Assembly (NCBI GenBank): GCA_902776195.1
Contig: CACYPF010000003.1
Location: 62,001 to 126,000 of the forward strand
Direction: 5' to 3'
DNA: 64,000 nucleotides
Origin: an uncultured Prevotellaceae bacterium
GTDB lineage: Bacteria; Bacteroidota; Bacteroidia; Bacteroidales; Bacteroidaceae
Below are positions 7,194 to 16,423 of this stretch, piece by piece. Made by a program: the position numbers and the translations under genes. The stretch's first letter is position 1. Each line of letters opens with the position of its first letter. A model generated the notes under the pieces. It saw only the letters and a program-made list of their open reading frames with translations, had not been told where the DNA came from and searched no databases.

Positions 7194-10100
7194 ATGGAAG
7201 ACTTCATACACTTACATGTCCATACTTATTACTCAATCCTCGATGGACAGTCGAGTATCAAGAGGCTGGTAGACAAGGCTGTTGGTAACGGTATGCGTGG
7301 CATGGCGATTACTGACCATGGCGACATGTTCGGTATCAAGGAATTTCATGATTACGTGGCAGGCGTTAACAAGGGGCGTAAGAAGGAGGGGTTAGAGCCT
7401 TTTAAACCCATCTTTGGCTGTGAGATGTATGTGTCCCGTTATGGTGCCAAAGAGTTGAAGCGTAGCAAAGAGGACATGAGTGGTTATCACCTGATCGTAC
7501 TGGCAAAGAATTACAAGGGTTATAAAAACCTCATCAAACTAGTCAGCAACTCATGGGTGGACGGCTATTATATGCGTCCTCGTACTGACCGTGCTGATCT
7601 GGAGAAATACCATGAGGGACTTATCGTATGCTCTGCCTGTATTGCCGGTGAGGTGCCCAAGAAGATATTGAACGGGGATATTGCCGGTGCCCGTGAGGCA
7701 GTAGAGTGGTATCATGGCGTCTTTGGTGATGACTACTATTTGGAGCTCCAGCGACATGAGGTGACAGACCCCACCATCCGTGCCAATCGTGAGACATTCC
7801 CCCTGCAGCAGAAGGCCAATAAGGTGTTGATAGAGTTGGCAAGAGAGTATGGTATCAAACTTATATGCTCGAATGATGCCCATTTCGTCGATCAGGAGAA
7901 TGCTGAGGCGCACGACCACTTGTTGTGTTTGTCAACAGGTAAGGACTTGGACGACCCAACCCGTATGCTGTACTCCAAGCAGGAGTGGTTCAAGACAAAA
8001 GAGGAGATGAATGCGATATTCTCCGATGTCCCCGAGGCATTATCCAACACACTTGAGATATTGGACAAAGTAGAGATATATAGTCTTGACCATGACCCTA
8101 TCATGCCGTTCTTCCCTATCCCCGAGTCTTTTGGTACCGAGGAGCAATGGCGTCAGAAGTTCACAGAGCAGCAACTCTATGATGAGTTTACCAGTGATGA
8201 GAATGGCGAGAACCCGTTGTCACCTGAGGAAGGGGAGAAGAAAATCAAGAAGCTGGGTGGCTATGACAAGATATACCGTATCAAGTTTGAGGCGGACTAT
8301 CTTGCGGAACTTGCCTATAAAGGTGCCAAGAAGAGATATGGCGATCCCTTGTCGAAAGAGGTGGACGACCGTATTCGTTTTGAGTTACACATCATGAAGA
8401 CGATGGGTTTCCCGGGATACTTCCTTATTGTGCAGGACTTTATCAACTCTGCACGTGATGAGCTGGGGGTGATGGTGGGACCAGGACGTGGCTCTGCGGC
8501 TGGCTCTGTGGTAGCCTATTGTCTGGGTATCACCAAGATAGACCCTCTGAAATATGACCTGCTTTTTGAGCGTTTCCTGAATCCCGACCGTATCTCTCTT
8601 CCTGATATAGATACAGACTTTGATGACGATGGCCGTGGAAAGGTGTTGAAATGGGTAGAGGATAAGTACGGACATGAGAATTGTGCGCATATCATCACTT
8701 ATGCGACCATGGCTACCAAAAACTCCATCAAGGACGTGGCACGTGTGGAGAAGGTGCCGATTCCAGTATCAAATGCTTTGTGTAAAGCTATTCCTGACCG
8801 CTTGCCGGATGTGGATGGTAAGACTCCGAAGATGAATCTGACGAACGCGATCAAGGCTGTTCCCGAGCTGAGGGAAGCTGAGGCTAGTAACGACCCTGCC
8901 TTACGGAATACCATTAAATATGCCAAGATGCTGGAGGGAACGGTACGTGGCACGGGTATCCATGCCTGTGGCTTTATCATTTGCCGCGACCCTATCAGTG
9001 ACTGGGTGCCGGTATCGACAGCCGACGATCCGGACTTTAAAGACCAGAAAACGAATTGTACGCAGTATGATGGTCATGTGATTGAGTCGACGGGTCTTAT
9101 TAAGATGGACTTCCTTGGACTGAAGACCCTGTCGGAGTTGAAGGAGGCATGTGACATCATCAAGCAGACACGGGGAATCGACGTAGACTTGGATAATATC
9201 CCGATTGATGACCCTAAGACTTATGAGTTGTACCAGCAAGGAAGGACGATCGGTACGTTTCAGTTTGAGTCGAGTGGTATGCAGAAATATCTGCGTGAGC
9301 TGAAGCCAACAGTGTTCGAGGATTTGATAGCGATGAATGCCTTATACCGTCCGGGACCTATGGGATATATCCCTCAGTTCATCAGACGTAAACATGGGGA
9401 AGAACCTATTACCTATGATATCCCTGTGATGGAGAAATACCTAAAGGATACCTATGGTATTACCGTTTATCAGGAGCAGGTGATGTTGCTGTCTCGTCTC
9501 CTCGCTGATTTCACCCGTGGTGAGAGTGATGCACTCCGTAAGGCAATGGGTAAGAAGAAAAAGGACATCGTTGATGCCATGAAACCGAAGTTTATTGAAG
9601 GTGGCAAGAAGAACGGACATGACCCGAAGATACTGGAAAAAATATGGAGCGACTGGGAGGCTTTCGCTTCTTATGCCTTCAACAAATCACATGCGGCGTG
9701 CTATTCCTGGGTGGCTTTCCAGACTGCCTATCTGAAAGCCAACTACCCAGCGGAGTTCATGGCAGCGATTATGAGTCGCCGTCGTGACCAGATATCGGAG
9801 ATTACCAAACTGATGGATGAGTGTAAGACAATGGGTATAGCCACCTTGGGGCCTGATGTTAATGAGAGCTATTTGAAGTTTGGTGTCAATAAAAAAGGAG
9901 AGATACGCTTTGGACTTGCCGCCATCAAAGGTATGGGTGATGGTGTGGCACAGGCGATTATTGACGAGCGTGAGAAGAACGGTCCTTATAAGACGATCTT
10001 TGATTTTGCCCAACGTGTTAATTTCTCCTGTGTCAATCGTAAGGCGTTCGAAAGCCTTGTCTTGAGTGGAGGTTTCGACAGCTTTGGCATTCCCCGTGAG

Positions 10101-10913
10101 AATTTCTTTGGTCTGAACAGTAAGGGAGAGGTGTTCCTTGATACCTTGGTGCGTTATGGACAGATATACCAGGTGGAGCAGCAGCAGATGCGCAACTCTC
10201 TGTTTGGCGGGGAGAATGAGGTGGATATCGCTACTCCTCCTATTCCTCAGGCGGCGCGTTGGAGTGATATTGAGCGGTTGAATCGTGAACGTGACTATGT
10301 GGGTATCTATCTCTCTGCTCATCCTCTTGATGAATACCGTGTGGTACTGGATAAACTCTGTAATACGCATTGTGCGGAATTGGCAGATGTACAGAAGTTG
10401 ACAGACCGCGAGGATATTATCTTTGGAGGTATTGTGACGGATGTCCGACAGAAGTTCACAAAACGGGGAGAACCATGTGGCTTTGTTACGATAGAGGATT
10501 TTGCGGGAGGTGGCGAGCTGGCACTCTTTGGAAAGGATTGGGGCGACCGTAGTGGTATGTTTTCCGTCGGTTCTGCTGTCTATGTGACAGCAAAGATGCA
10601 ACCTCGTTTCCAGTATAGTGATCAGATGGAACTGAAAGTGCAGGATGTGCAGTATCTGCAAGCGGTGAAGGAAAAGGCGATAGACCGCCTGACCATTACG
10701 ATGACCACTGACCTTCTTGACGAACAGGTGGTGGCAGACCTGGGAGAACTGATAGTCTCCAATCCCGGTAAGACCAAGCTATATATTCAGTTAGTTGACA
10801 GCTTAGGGAGGAATCATGTCCTTATGAGGAGCACTTCTAAGTATGTCGATGTCAAGAACTCGCTTGTCAGTTTCATAGAGCGTTCGGAGGCGTTGGACTA
10901 TAAAATTAACTGA
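7194..10913 (+). CDS. dnaE: DNA polymerase III alpha subunit
   Basis: Replicative C-family polymerase, 1,239 residues. The N-terminal PHP domain starts with FIHLHVHTYYS and contains AITDHGD and SNDAHFVD metal-binding stretches. The catalytic carboxylates are in PDIDTDFDDDGR (Asp471 and Asp473). GPGRGSAAGSVVAY marks the nucleotide-binding region, and RPGPMGYIPQFIRRK and FNKSHAACYSWVAFQTAYLK follow. A helix-hairpin-helix region and an OB fold (IFGGIVTDVRQKFTKRGEP) end the protein. It is slightly longer than the Escherichia coli form, with an insert around residues 300-360, as is usual in Bacteroidetes. Its own promoter lies at 7134-7165. Confidence 0.97.
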   Translation: MEDFIHLHVHTYYSILDGQSSIKRLVDKAVGNGMRGMAITDHGDMFGIKEFHDYVAGVNKGRKKEGLEPFKPIFGCEMYVSRYGAKELKRSKEDMSGYHLIVLAKNYKGYKNLIKLVSNSWVDGYYMRPRTDRADLEKYHEGLIVCSACIAGEVPKKILNGDIAGAREAVEWYHGVFGDDYYLELQRHEVTDPTIRANRETFPLQQKANKVLIELAREYGIKLICSNDAHFVDQENAEAHDHLLCLSTGKDLDDPTRMLYSKQEWFKTKEEMNAIFSDVPEALSNTLEILDKVEIYSLDHDPIMPFFPIPESFGTEEQWRQKFTEQQLYDEFTSDENGENPLSPEEGEKKIKKLGGYDKIYRIKFEADYLAELAYKGAKKRYGDPLSKEVDDRIRFELHIMKTMGFPGYFLIVQDFINSARDELGVMVGPGRGSAAGSVVAYCLGITKIDPLKYDLLFERFLNPDRISLPDIDTDFDDDGRGKVLKWVEDKYGHENCAHIITYATMATKNSIKDVARVEKVPIPVSNALCKAIPDRLPDVDGKTPKMNLTNAIKAVPELREAEASNDPALRNTIKYAKMLEGTVRGTGIHACGFIICRDPISDWVPVSTADDPDFKDQKTNCTQYDGHVIESTGLIKMDFLGLKTLSELKEACDIIKQTRGIDVDLDNIPIDDPKTYELYQQGRTIGTFQFESSGMQKYLRELKPTVFEDLIAMNALYRPGPMGYIPQFIRRKHGEEPITYDIPVMEKYLKDTYGITVYQEQVMLLSRLLADFTRGESDALRKAMGKKKKDIVDAMKPKFIEGGKKNGHDPKILEKIWSDWEAFASYAFNKSHAACYSWVAFQTAYLKANYPAEFMAAIMSRRRDQISEITKLMDECKTMGIATLGPDVNESYLKFGVNKKGEIRFGLAAIKGMGDGVAQAIIDEREKNGPYKTIFDFAQRVNFSCVNRKAFESLVLSGGFDSFGIPRENFFGLNSKGEVFLDTLVRYGQIYQVEQQQMRNSLFGGENEVDIATPPIPQAARWSDIERLNRERDYVGIYLSAHPLDEYRVVLDKLCNTHCAELADVQKLTDREDIIFGGIVTDVRQKFTKRGEPCGFVTIEDFAGGGELALFGKDWGDRSGMFSVGSAVYVTAKMQPRFQYSDQMELKVQDVQYLQAVKEKAIDRLTITMTTDLLDEQVVADLGELIVSNPGKTKLYIQLVDSLGRNHVLMRSTSKYVDVKNSLVSFIERSEALDYKIN

Positions 10914-10991
10914 CGGCAGCATGAGGAAATAGTGGCATACTTTTTGCAAGATCTATCATATACATTATTAATTTATAAAAGTAGTCAGACA

Positions 10992-11306
10992 ATGGAAGTA
11001 ACAATCACATCTGAGAATTTCGAGAGTTTGAAGAATGGCAGCCAGCCATTAGTAGTTGATTTCTGGGCAACTTGGTGTGGTCCTTGCCGAATGGTGGGTC
11101 CTGTCATCTCTGAACTTGCCGAGGAGTATGACGGTCGTATTGCCGTTGGCAAGTGTGACGTGGAGGATAATGAGGAGCTTGCCGCTGAGTTTGGCATCCG
11201 CAACATCCCTACCATCTTATTCTTCAGGGATGGTCAGCTGATCGATAAAGTTGTCGGCGCACAGCCCAAGGCTAAGATACAAGAGAAGTTTGAAGCTCTG
11301 CTGTAA
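10992..11306 (+). CDS. trxA: Thioredoxin
   Basis: Small disulfide reductase of 104 residues with the active site WATWCGPCRMVGPV (Cys at about residues 30 and 33) and the cis-Pro segment RNIPTILFF. The start MEVTITSENF was chosen because upstream codons in the open frame do not resemble the family. It follows dnaE by 78 bases; a weak -7-like TACTTTTTG lies around 10938. A strong hairpin at 11311-11340 ends transcription. Confidence 0.95.
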   Translation: MEVTITSENFESLKNGSQPLVVDFWATWCGPCRMVGPVISELAEEYDGRIAVGKCDVEDNEELAAEFGIRNIPTILFFRDGQLIDKVVGAQPKAKIQEKFEALL

Positions 11307-11310
11307 GAGA

Positions 11311-11340
11311 AAAGGTGAGGTCAGTACCTCACCTTTTTTA
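11311..11340. terminator. Bidirectional terminator trxA / tsaE
   Basis: AAAGGTGAGGT (11311-11321) pairs perfectly with ACCTCACCTTT (11326-11336) over a 4-base loop and is followed by T residues. It overlaps the stop of tsaE on the other strand. Confidence 0.9.
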
Positions 11341-11763
11341 ATAAGTTACCAGACGACTTCCGTCTGTTAGAACCTCTATAGTCACCTTTACGGCATCATC
11401 GGGAAGGATGTCCTCAATGAGCTCAGGCCATTCTATCAGACAGAGTGCGCCGCTATAGAAATATTCCTCATATCCCATGTCATAGACCTCTTCCAGTTTC
11501 TTGATGCGATAGAAGTCAAAATGATATATAGGTGCTTGTTGCTTGTCATCAACAGACGAGGCGGTATATTCATTGACGATGGCAAAGGTGGGGCTTGTGA
11601 TAACATCTTTGCTGCCCAGTTCCTCACAGATTGCTTTTACGAAAGTGGTCTTACCTGCTCCCATTTTCCCATAGAAAGCGAAAACACGTGCCTCGCCAAT
11701 ATGCTGGATAAACTCACGGGCGGCATCGTGGATAGTGTCTAAACTTGATATTCTTATTTCCAT
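11338..11763 (-). CDS. tsaE: tRNA threonylcarbamoyladenosine biosynthesis ATPase TsaE
   Basis: P-loop ATPase of 141 residues that supports t6A37 synthesis with TsaB, TsaC and TsaD. The Walker A loop GKMGAGKTT is at residues 32-40; SPTFAIVNEY and HFDFYRIK follow, then LCLIEWPELIEDILP, all standard for the family. It is the last gene of the aroA-porW-porX-tsaE unit, 3 bases after porX. Confidence 0.95.
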   Translation of the reverse strand: MEIRISSLDTIHDAAREFIQHIGEARVFAFYGKMGAGKTTFVKAICEELGSKDVITSPTFAIVNEYTASSVDDKQQAPIYHFDFYRIKKLEEVYDMGYEEYFYSGALCLIEWPELIEDILPDDAVKVTIEVLTDGSRLVTY

Positions 11764-11766
11764 AAC

Positions 11767-13308
11767 TTATCTGTTTTTTCCTTTTAGTGTGATAAAAGGT
11801 ATCATCATCTCCTCCATTGAGATACCTCCATGTTGGAAGGTGTTCCGATAGTAGGTGACATAGTAATTGTAATTATTAGGATAGGCGAAGAACTGGTCTC
11901 CAGTGGCAAATACATAGCTGGTCGACAGGTTGGGGGCGGGAAGGAATGCCTTCTGCGGCTCTTTGATGACGAAGATGTCTTTGTCATCGTATGCGAGGTT
12001 CTTTCCTAATTTGTAACGCAGATTAGTGTTCGTGTTTCGGTCACCGATGATTTTCACAGGTGAGTTGGTGCGGATGGAGCCATGGTCGGTAGTGATGATA
12101 ACCTGACAGTCTGTCTGTGCCAACTGGCGCAGTAACTGTGACATAATGGAGTGGCGGAACCATGAGAGGGTTAATGAGCGATAGGCAGCTTCATCGTGTG
12201 CAAGCTCTCGTACCATCTTCGACTCAGTCCTTGCATGGGAGAGCATATCAATGAAGTTGATGACCAGGACGTTGAGGCTGTTTCTCTCTAAAGATGAGAG
12301 CTGGTTCATGTATCGCTCGGCGTCATCAGTCGTGTTGATCTTGTGATAGGAGAATGTGTCATGTCGTCTGTAACGGTCGATTTGTGTCTGGATGAGGGGA
12401 GCCTCGTTGAGGTTCTTGCCTTCTTCCTCGTCCTCGTCAACCCATAAGTCAGGGAACATACGTGCAATCTGGTCGGGCATCAGTCCTGAGAAAATAGCGT
12501 TTCGGGCATATTGCGTCGCAGTAGGCAGTATACTGCAATAGAGTTGCTCGTCAATCTCAAAATCGGTCAGTTCGCCCTCTATGGTTTTCCATTGGTCGTA
12601 TCGGAAATTGTCGAGTACGATAAGGAAGACTTTCTTCCCTTCTGACAGAGTGGGGAATACTTTCATCTTGAAGATGTCCGGACTCATCATCATCTCATGT
12701 TTCTCCAGCCATCCCATATAATTCTTCTTGACGAATTTGGCAAAGCCAATATTTGCCTCTTCTTTCTGCATACGCAGCATGTCACCCATTGCCGAGTCGG
12801 TAGCAGAGAGTTGTAGTTCCCATCTGACTAATTGACGGTACATTTCGCACCAATCGTTCCAGGTCCTGCAATCCATCATCTGCATACTCAGTTGTTGGAA
12901 CTGTTGCTGGTAAGCTGTTTGGGTAACCTCAGCGACAATCTCACGCTTATGGATGAATTTCTTAAGGGTCAGCAATATCTGATTGGGATTGACGGGCTTG
13001 ATGAGGTAGTCGGCAATATTCTGTCCCACTGCCTGGTTCATGATGTCCTCCTCCTCGCTTTTGGTAACCATGACAACGGGTACGGTAGGTTGCAGTTCCT
13101 TGATACGCTGCAAAGTTTCCAACCCTGTCAGTCCCGGCATCATCTCGTCAAGTAATACCAGGTCGAAGGTGCGTTGGCGGCATTCCTCTATGGCATCCGT
13201 ACCATTGGTTACGGTTACTACCTCGTACCCCTTCTTCTCCAGAAATAGCAGGTGTGGACGCAGTAGCTCCATCTCGTCGTCAGCCCAAAGTAGTAGTCCG
13301 TTTGTCAT
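11767..13308 (-). CDS. porX: PorX, type IX secretion response regulator/phosphatase
   Basis: Cytoplasmic two-domain regulator, 513 residues. The receiver domain has Asp10/Asp11, phospho-acceptor Asp54 (LVLLDEMMPGL), Thr82 and Lys104. The rest is an alkaline-phosphatase-superfamily (PglZ-type) domain with ILPTATQYARNAIFSGLMP, NVLVINFIDMLSH and ITTDHGSIR. In Porphyromonas and Flavobacterium PorX works with the PorY kinase and controls type IX secretion. PorW lies directly upstream in the same operon here (17-base gap), which supports the assignment. Confidence 0.94.
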   Translation of the reverse strand: MTNGLLLWADDEMELLRPHLLFLEKKGYEVVTVTNGTDAIEECRQRTFDLVLLDEMMPGLTGLETLQRIKELQPTVPVVMVTKSEEEDIMNQAVGQNIADYLIKPVNPNQILLTLKKFIHKREIVAEVTQTAYQQQFQQLSMQMMDCRTWNDWCEMYRQLVRWELQLSATDSAMGDMLRMQKEEANIGFAKFVKKNYMGWLEKHEMMMSPDIFKMKVFPTLSEGKKVFLIVLDNFRYDQWKTIEGELTDFEIDEQLYCSILPTATQYARNAIFSGLMPDQIARMFPDLWVDEDEEEGKNLNEAPLIQTQIDRYRRHDTFSYHKINTTDDAERYMNQLSSLERNSLNVLVINFIDMLSHARTESKMVRELAHDEAAYRSLTLSWFRHSIMSQLLRQLAQTDCQVIITTDHGSIRTNSPVKIIGDRNTNTNLRYKLGKNLAYDDKDIFVIKEPQKAFLPAPNLSTSYVFATGDQFFAYPNNYNYYVTYYRNTFQHGGISMEEMMIPFITLKGKNR

Positions 13309-13325
13309 AACTTCTCCTTTTTATG

Positions 13326-16300
13326 TTAATAATAGAAATCGTCATCAAAGTCGATGGTCTCCGTATTCTGTGGTATATCCGTCGATGGGAATAAATCGTC
13401 CTCCTCGTTCTGTCCTTGTTGTGGGGCATCCTCCTCTTCCTCCACCGGTTCCTCGACAATCGTGTCGGGCTGTGTCAGCAGTTGCTGTTGTGGGACGGGG
13501 ACGGGTGCCAGTTCCTCTCGGAAGAAGATGTCGTAGTCGTCATAGCTGTATACGGTACCCAGCAAGGGGAGGTTCTGGTCGCTGATGATGATGCGGCGGC
13601 AACCAGCCAGCCGTTGACTCATCTGTATATTGGCAAATAACTGGTGGGCATATTGCAATGCCTCGTCATAGCTGCGGAACCCGCTGACCATCATACGGCT
13701 GATAGGACCATCCGTGTCGATGTTGATATCGAAGTTACGAACCAGGTAACTCGTGAAGTTGTATTTTGCTATGTCATACAACAGCTGGTTCTGATCGACG
13801 CTGTCTGGCGAGTATGCGAGGATGAAGGTGTAGCGAGTATCAAGCTGGGTACTGAGCGTGTCAATAGCAGCCGAGTCGTTAGGATGCTCCAGGTTCTGCC
13901 GTTGTCTCCAGATGTCGTCAGCCGTCATACGGCTACCTATTAATCGCCTGCCCAGTTGCACACCCTTCACTATCTGTCCCGCCATCTCGCTGACCTCACT
14001 CTCAGGGTACTGCTCCACGATTTGCCGCATCCGTGCTACACAGCTGTCAGCCCGCTGATTGTTCAACAGGCTCAGTCCCTCGATGAACAGAAACTTAGCA
14101 CGGTTCTGTCCGTTGGGGAATCGTTCTGCCGAGAGTCTCACATTCGTCTCAACCTCCTTGTAGCGTTCTTCACGGAATGCGTTGTAAGTGGCAGCATACA
14201 GAGAGTCCTCGATATGTTTTCCGAAACGCTGGTTTTCCGCATAGTGGGGATCAGATAACAAGATCGTCCACTGACTCTCCGCATGACTCTCTTTCATTCT
14301 TGCCAGTGCCATCTCCGCTTCATCCCATTTCCCTTGTCGGGCGTAGATGAGGTAGAGGTGATACCACGCTTCGTCATTATGCTCGTAGTCAGGGTATTGG
14401 GTGACGAGTCGGTAGAGCATGCGATGGCTCAGTGTCAGGTTATCGAGTTTGTCTTTGAGGATGATGCCAGCCTTCAGGAGCGACTCCATGATAATAGCAT
14501 CACTGGCTTGCTTCTGCTCCTCTGTAAATGGTATCTGGGCAAGGTAGTACTCTCTGGTATGAGGGTCGCTTGCCTCAGTGGCTACACTGTCCGCTTGTTG
14601 CGAGGATGCTGTGGTGTCTGCGGGCTCCACACCATCCTGCCCCATCTCCTGTTCCTCTTGTTGCTCCTCGCCTTGGTCAAGTTTCAGTACAGTAAGGTTG
14701 GAGCGTTGCCAGTTATCAGCATTGGGTCGTTTACCCCATTGTTGTTCGAATCGCTGTTTTCCTTGGCTGACAGCCTGTGGGTTGTAGAAATACCAGACAT
14801 TGCTCTGTGGACCAGTGGGAGTAGTGGGGCGTACGGTTGTCTGTGTCTGACTCTGTGGTAAGTTGCTGCCACCACTCTGCTGCAACTGTTGTTCTGCCTC
14901 CGCTTCCTGTTGCTTCCGTTTCTCCTCTTTCTCTTTTCTGATAAGTTCTTGGATGACCCTGTCGATAGCCTTGTTACGCTCAGCTTCAGGCATATTCGCT
15001 AATTGTTGCAAAGAGTCTTGCAGATGGATAGCTTCAGTATAAGGTACCAGTTCGTCGAGTACCTTGGAGCGTTGGGCAAGTTCCTTATAGCCGGGACGGT
15101 CTTGGTCAAGCAGACCGATGGCTTCTCCATAACAGCGACGTGCGTCACTATACTTCTCTTTCTGCCAATAAAGGTTTCCCAATTGCCATAGCAATACACC
15201 TTTCTCTGTTCCTCCGCGTGTTGCCTTCTCATTGCCTTTCTCATAGGCGGCGATGGCGTTGAGTGTGTCACGTTGAATCAAATAGGTATTACCGATGGCG
15301 TAATATATTTGATCGAGATAATCCTTGTTATTGTCGGAAGCTGCCATACGGCGTAACTTCTTGATAGTGCTTTTGGCATCTGTTGCAGCCATTACCTCAC
15401 TCTGTGCGATACGTGCATTGAACTCCAACTCATAGGGTGGGTTCAGTCGGATAACGTGCTTATAGGCATTGTATGCTTGTTGGCGATGCCCCTGAAGGGA
15501 CTCTATCTGTCCTATCAGGAACCACATGCGGGCTCGTTGCTTCTTCCTGCGCTCATGACGGATAGCCTTGCGCAGATAGGTGACCGCTTCAGGCCAGTGC
15601 TCACTGCGGATATGATAGTCGGCAAGGGTATAATCCCAGTCTGCTGCCGCCCTGTGTGGTATAGAGTCACGCCGTTGTTTCGTAATGAGGTCTTCCGCCT
15701 CATACAGCCACTCCATCTCCACATAGCATTTAGCCTGCCATGCCCTGGCCCGTGCGAGAATGACAGGTTGTGTCTGATACAGACGTGCCGTGTATCCGAA
15801 AGTGGCAGCAGCCTCTTCAAACTCTCCTTTCTGAAATTGTGATTTTCCAAGAAGCAGCCATGCCCTCCAGAGGAAGGGGTTATACTCCCTGCGAGTCAAC
15901 CATTCGATGTCCTTCTGTGTCTTACGCCTATTCTTTTTCCATACAGGTCGGGATTTGATGCTATGTCTGCGGATTGCTTTCTCTGATTTCTCAATGGCAC
16001 GGTCAAACTGGCTTTTTCCAAGGTCTTTACTGTTCTTGTTGGCGACCATGTAGAGGGGGATCAGCTGGGTATGGTCATCATGGTTACCGTTCTCTTTCTC
16101 CAGATGACCTTCGATGAATGCTTGGGAGCCGTTGAAATAGGTGTTATAGCGGGCATTGAAAGAATGCCACCAGCGTGATCCCGCAGTGTTCTTCTTGGTT
16201 GAGCACGAGACAAGAATCAATAATAGCAGGATTAATTCACAGGTCTTCTTTCCTTTCTCTACCAAATCGGCAAGTTTGCATTCTGACCTGCTGCTGCAAG

Positions 16301-16415
16301 AGGAGCAGTTCCCTTCATCTTGCACAATAGGCTCGTCGTTGCCACCCCTCGAGAGAAGAGCGGCTATGATGCCGAGTGCGACTAATGAACCGATGACGAT
16401 TAATGCGAAATTCAC
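13326..16415 (-). CDS. porW: PorW/SprE-like TPR lipoprotein joined to a Cys-rich membrane segment
   Basis: A 1,029-residue frame. Residues 58-1029 look like the type IX secretion lipoprotein PorW (SprE in gliding species): lipobox LVSC with Cys71, RWWHSFNARYNTYFNGSQAF, several TPR-like repeats (about residues 150-450 and 640-800), a charged linker (about residues 480-600) and a SPOR-like end (VSGFRSYDEALQYAHQLF). The first 57 residues are a different protein: one transmembrane helix (ALIVIGSLVALGIIAALL) and a Cys cluster CSSCSSRSEC, like small Bacteroidetes Cys-rich membrane proteins. No stop separates the two. PorW translation could begin at TTG 16263-16265 (residue 51). It lies 8 bases after aroA. 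Confidence 0.85.
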   Translation of the reverse strand: MNFALIVIGSLVALGIIAALLSRGGNDEPIVQDEGNCSSCSSRSECKLADLVEKGKKTCELILLLLILVSCSTKKNTAGSRWWHSFNARYNTYFNGSQAFIEGHLEKENGNHDDHTQLIPLYMVANKNSKDLGKSQFDRAIEKSEKAIRRHSIKSRPVWKKNRRKTQKDIEWLTRREYNPFLWRAWLLLGKSQFQKGEFEEAAATFGYTARLYQTQPVILARARAWQAKCYVEMEWLYEAEDLITKQRRDSIPHRAAADWDYTLADYHIRSEHWPEAVTYLRKAIRHERRKKQRARMWFLIGQIESLQGHRQQAYNAYKHVIRLNPPYELEFNARIAQSEVMAATDAKSTIKKLRRMAASDNNKDYLDQIYYAIGNTYLIQRDTLNAIAAYEKGNEKATRGGTEKGVLLWQLGNLYWQKEKYSDARRCYGEAIGLLDQDRPGYKELAQRSKVLDELVPYTEAIHLQDSLQQLANMPEAERNKAIDRVIQELIRKEKEEKRKQQEAEAEQQLQQSGGSNLPQSQTQTTVRPTTPTGPQSNVWYFYNPQAVSQGKQRFEQQWGKRPNADNWQRSNLTVLKLDQGEEQQEEQEMGQDGVEPADTTASSQQADSVATEASDPHTREYYLAQIPFTEEQKQASDAIIMESLLKAGIILKDKLDNLTLSHRMLYRLVTQYPDYEHNDEAWYHLYLIYARQGKWDEAEMALARMKESHAESQWTILLSDPHYAENQRFGKHIEDSLYAATYNAFREERYKEVETNVRLSAERFPNGQNRAKFLFIEGLSLLNNQRADSCVARMRQIVEQYPESEVSEMAGQIVKGVQLGRRLIGSRMTADDIWRQRQNLEHPNDSAAIDTLSTQLDTRYTFILAYSPDSVDQNQLLYDIAKYNFTSYLVRNFDINIDTDGPISRMMVSGFRSYDEALQYAHQLFANIQMSQRLAGCRRIIISDQNLPLLGTVYSYDDYDIFFREELAPVPVPQQQLLTQPDTIVEEPVEEEEDAPQQGQNEEDDLFPSTDIPQNTETIDFDDDFYY

Positions 16416-16423
16416 GATGATAA

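Noticed and set aside
9687-10661. A 324-codon minus-strand frame opposite dnaE
   Set aside because: It lies wholly within the conserved dnaE frame and has no domain of its own.
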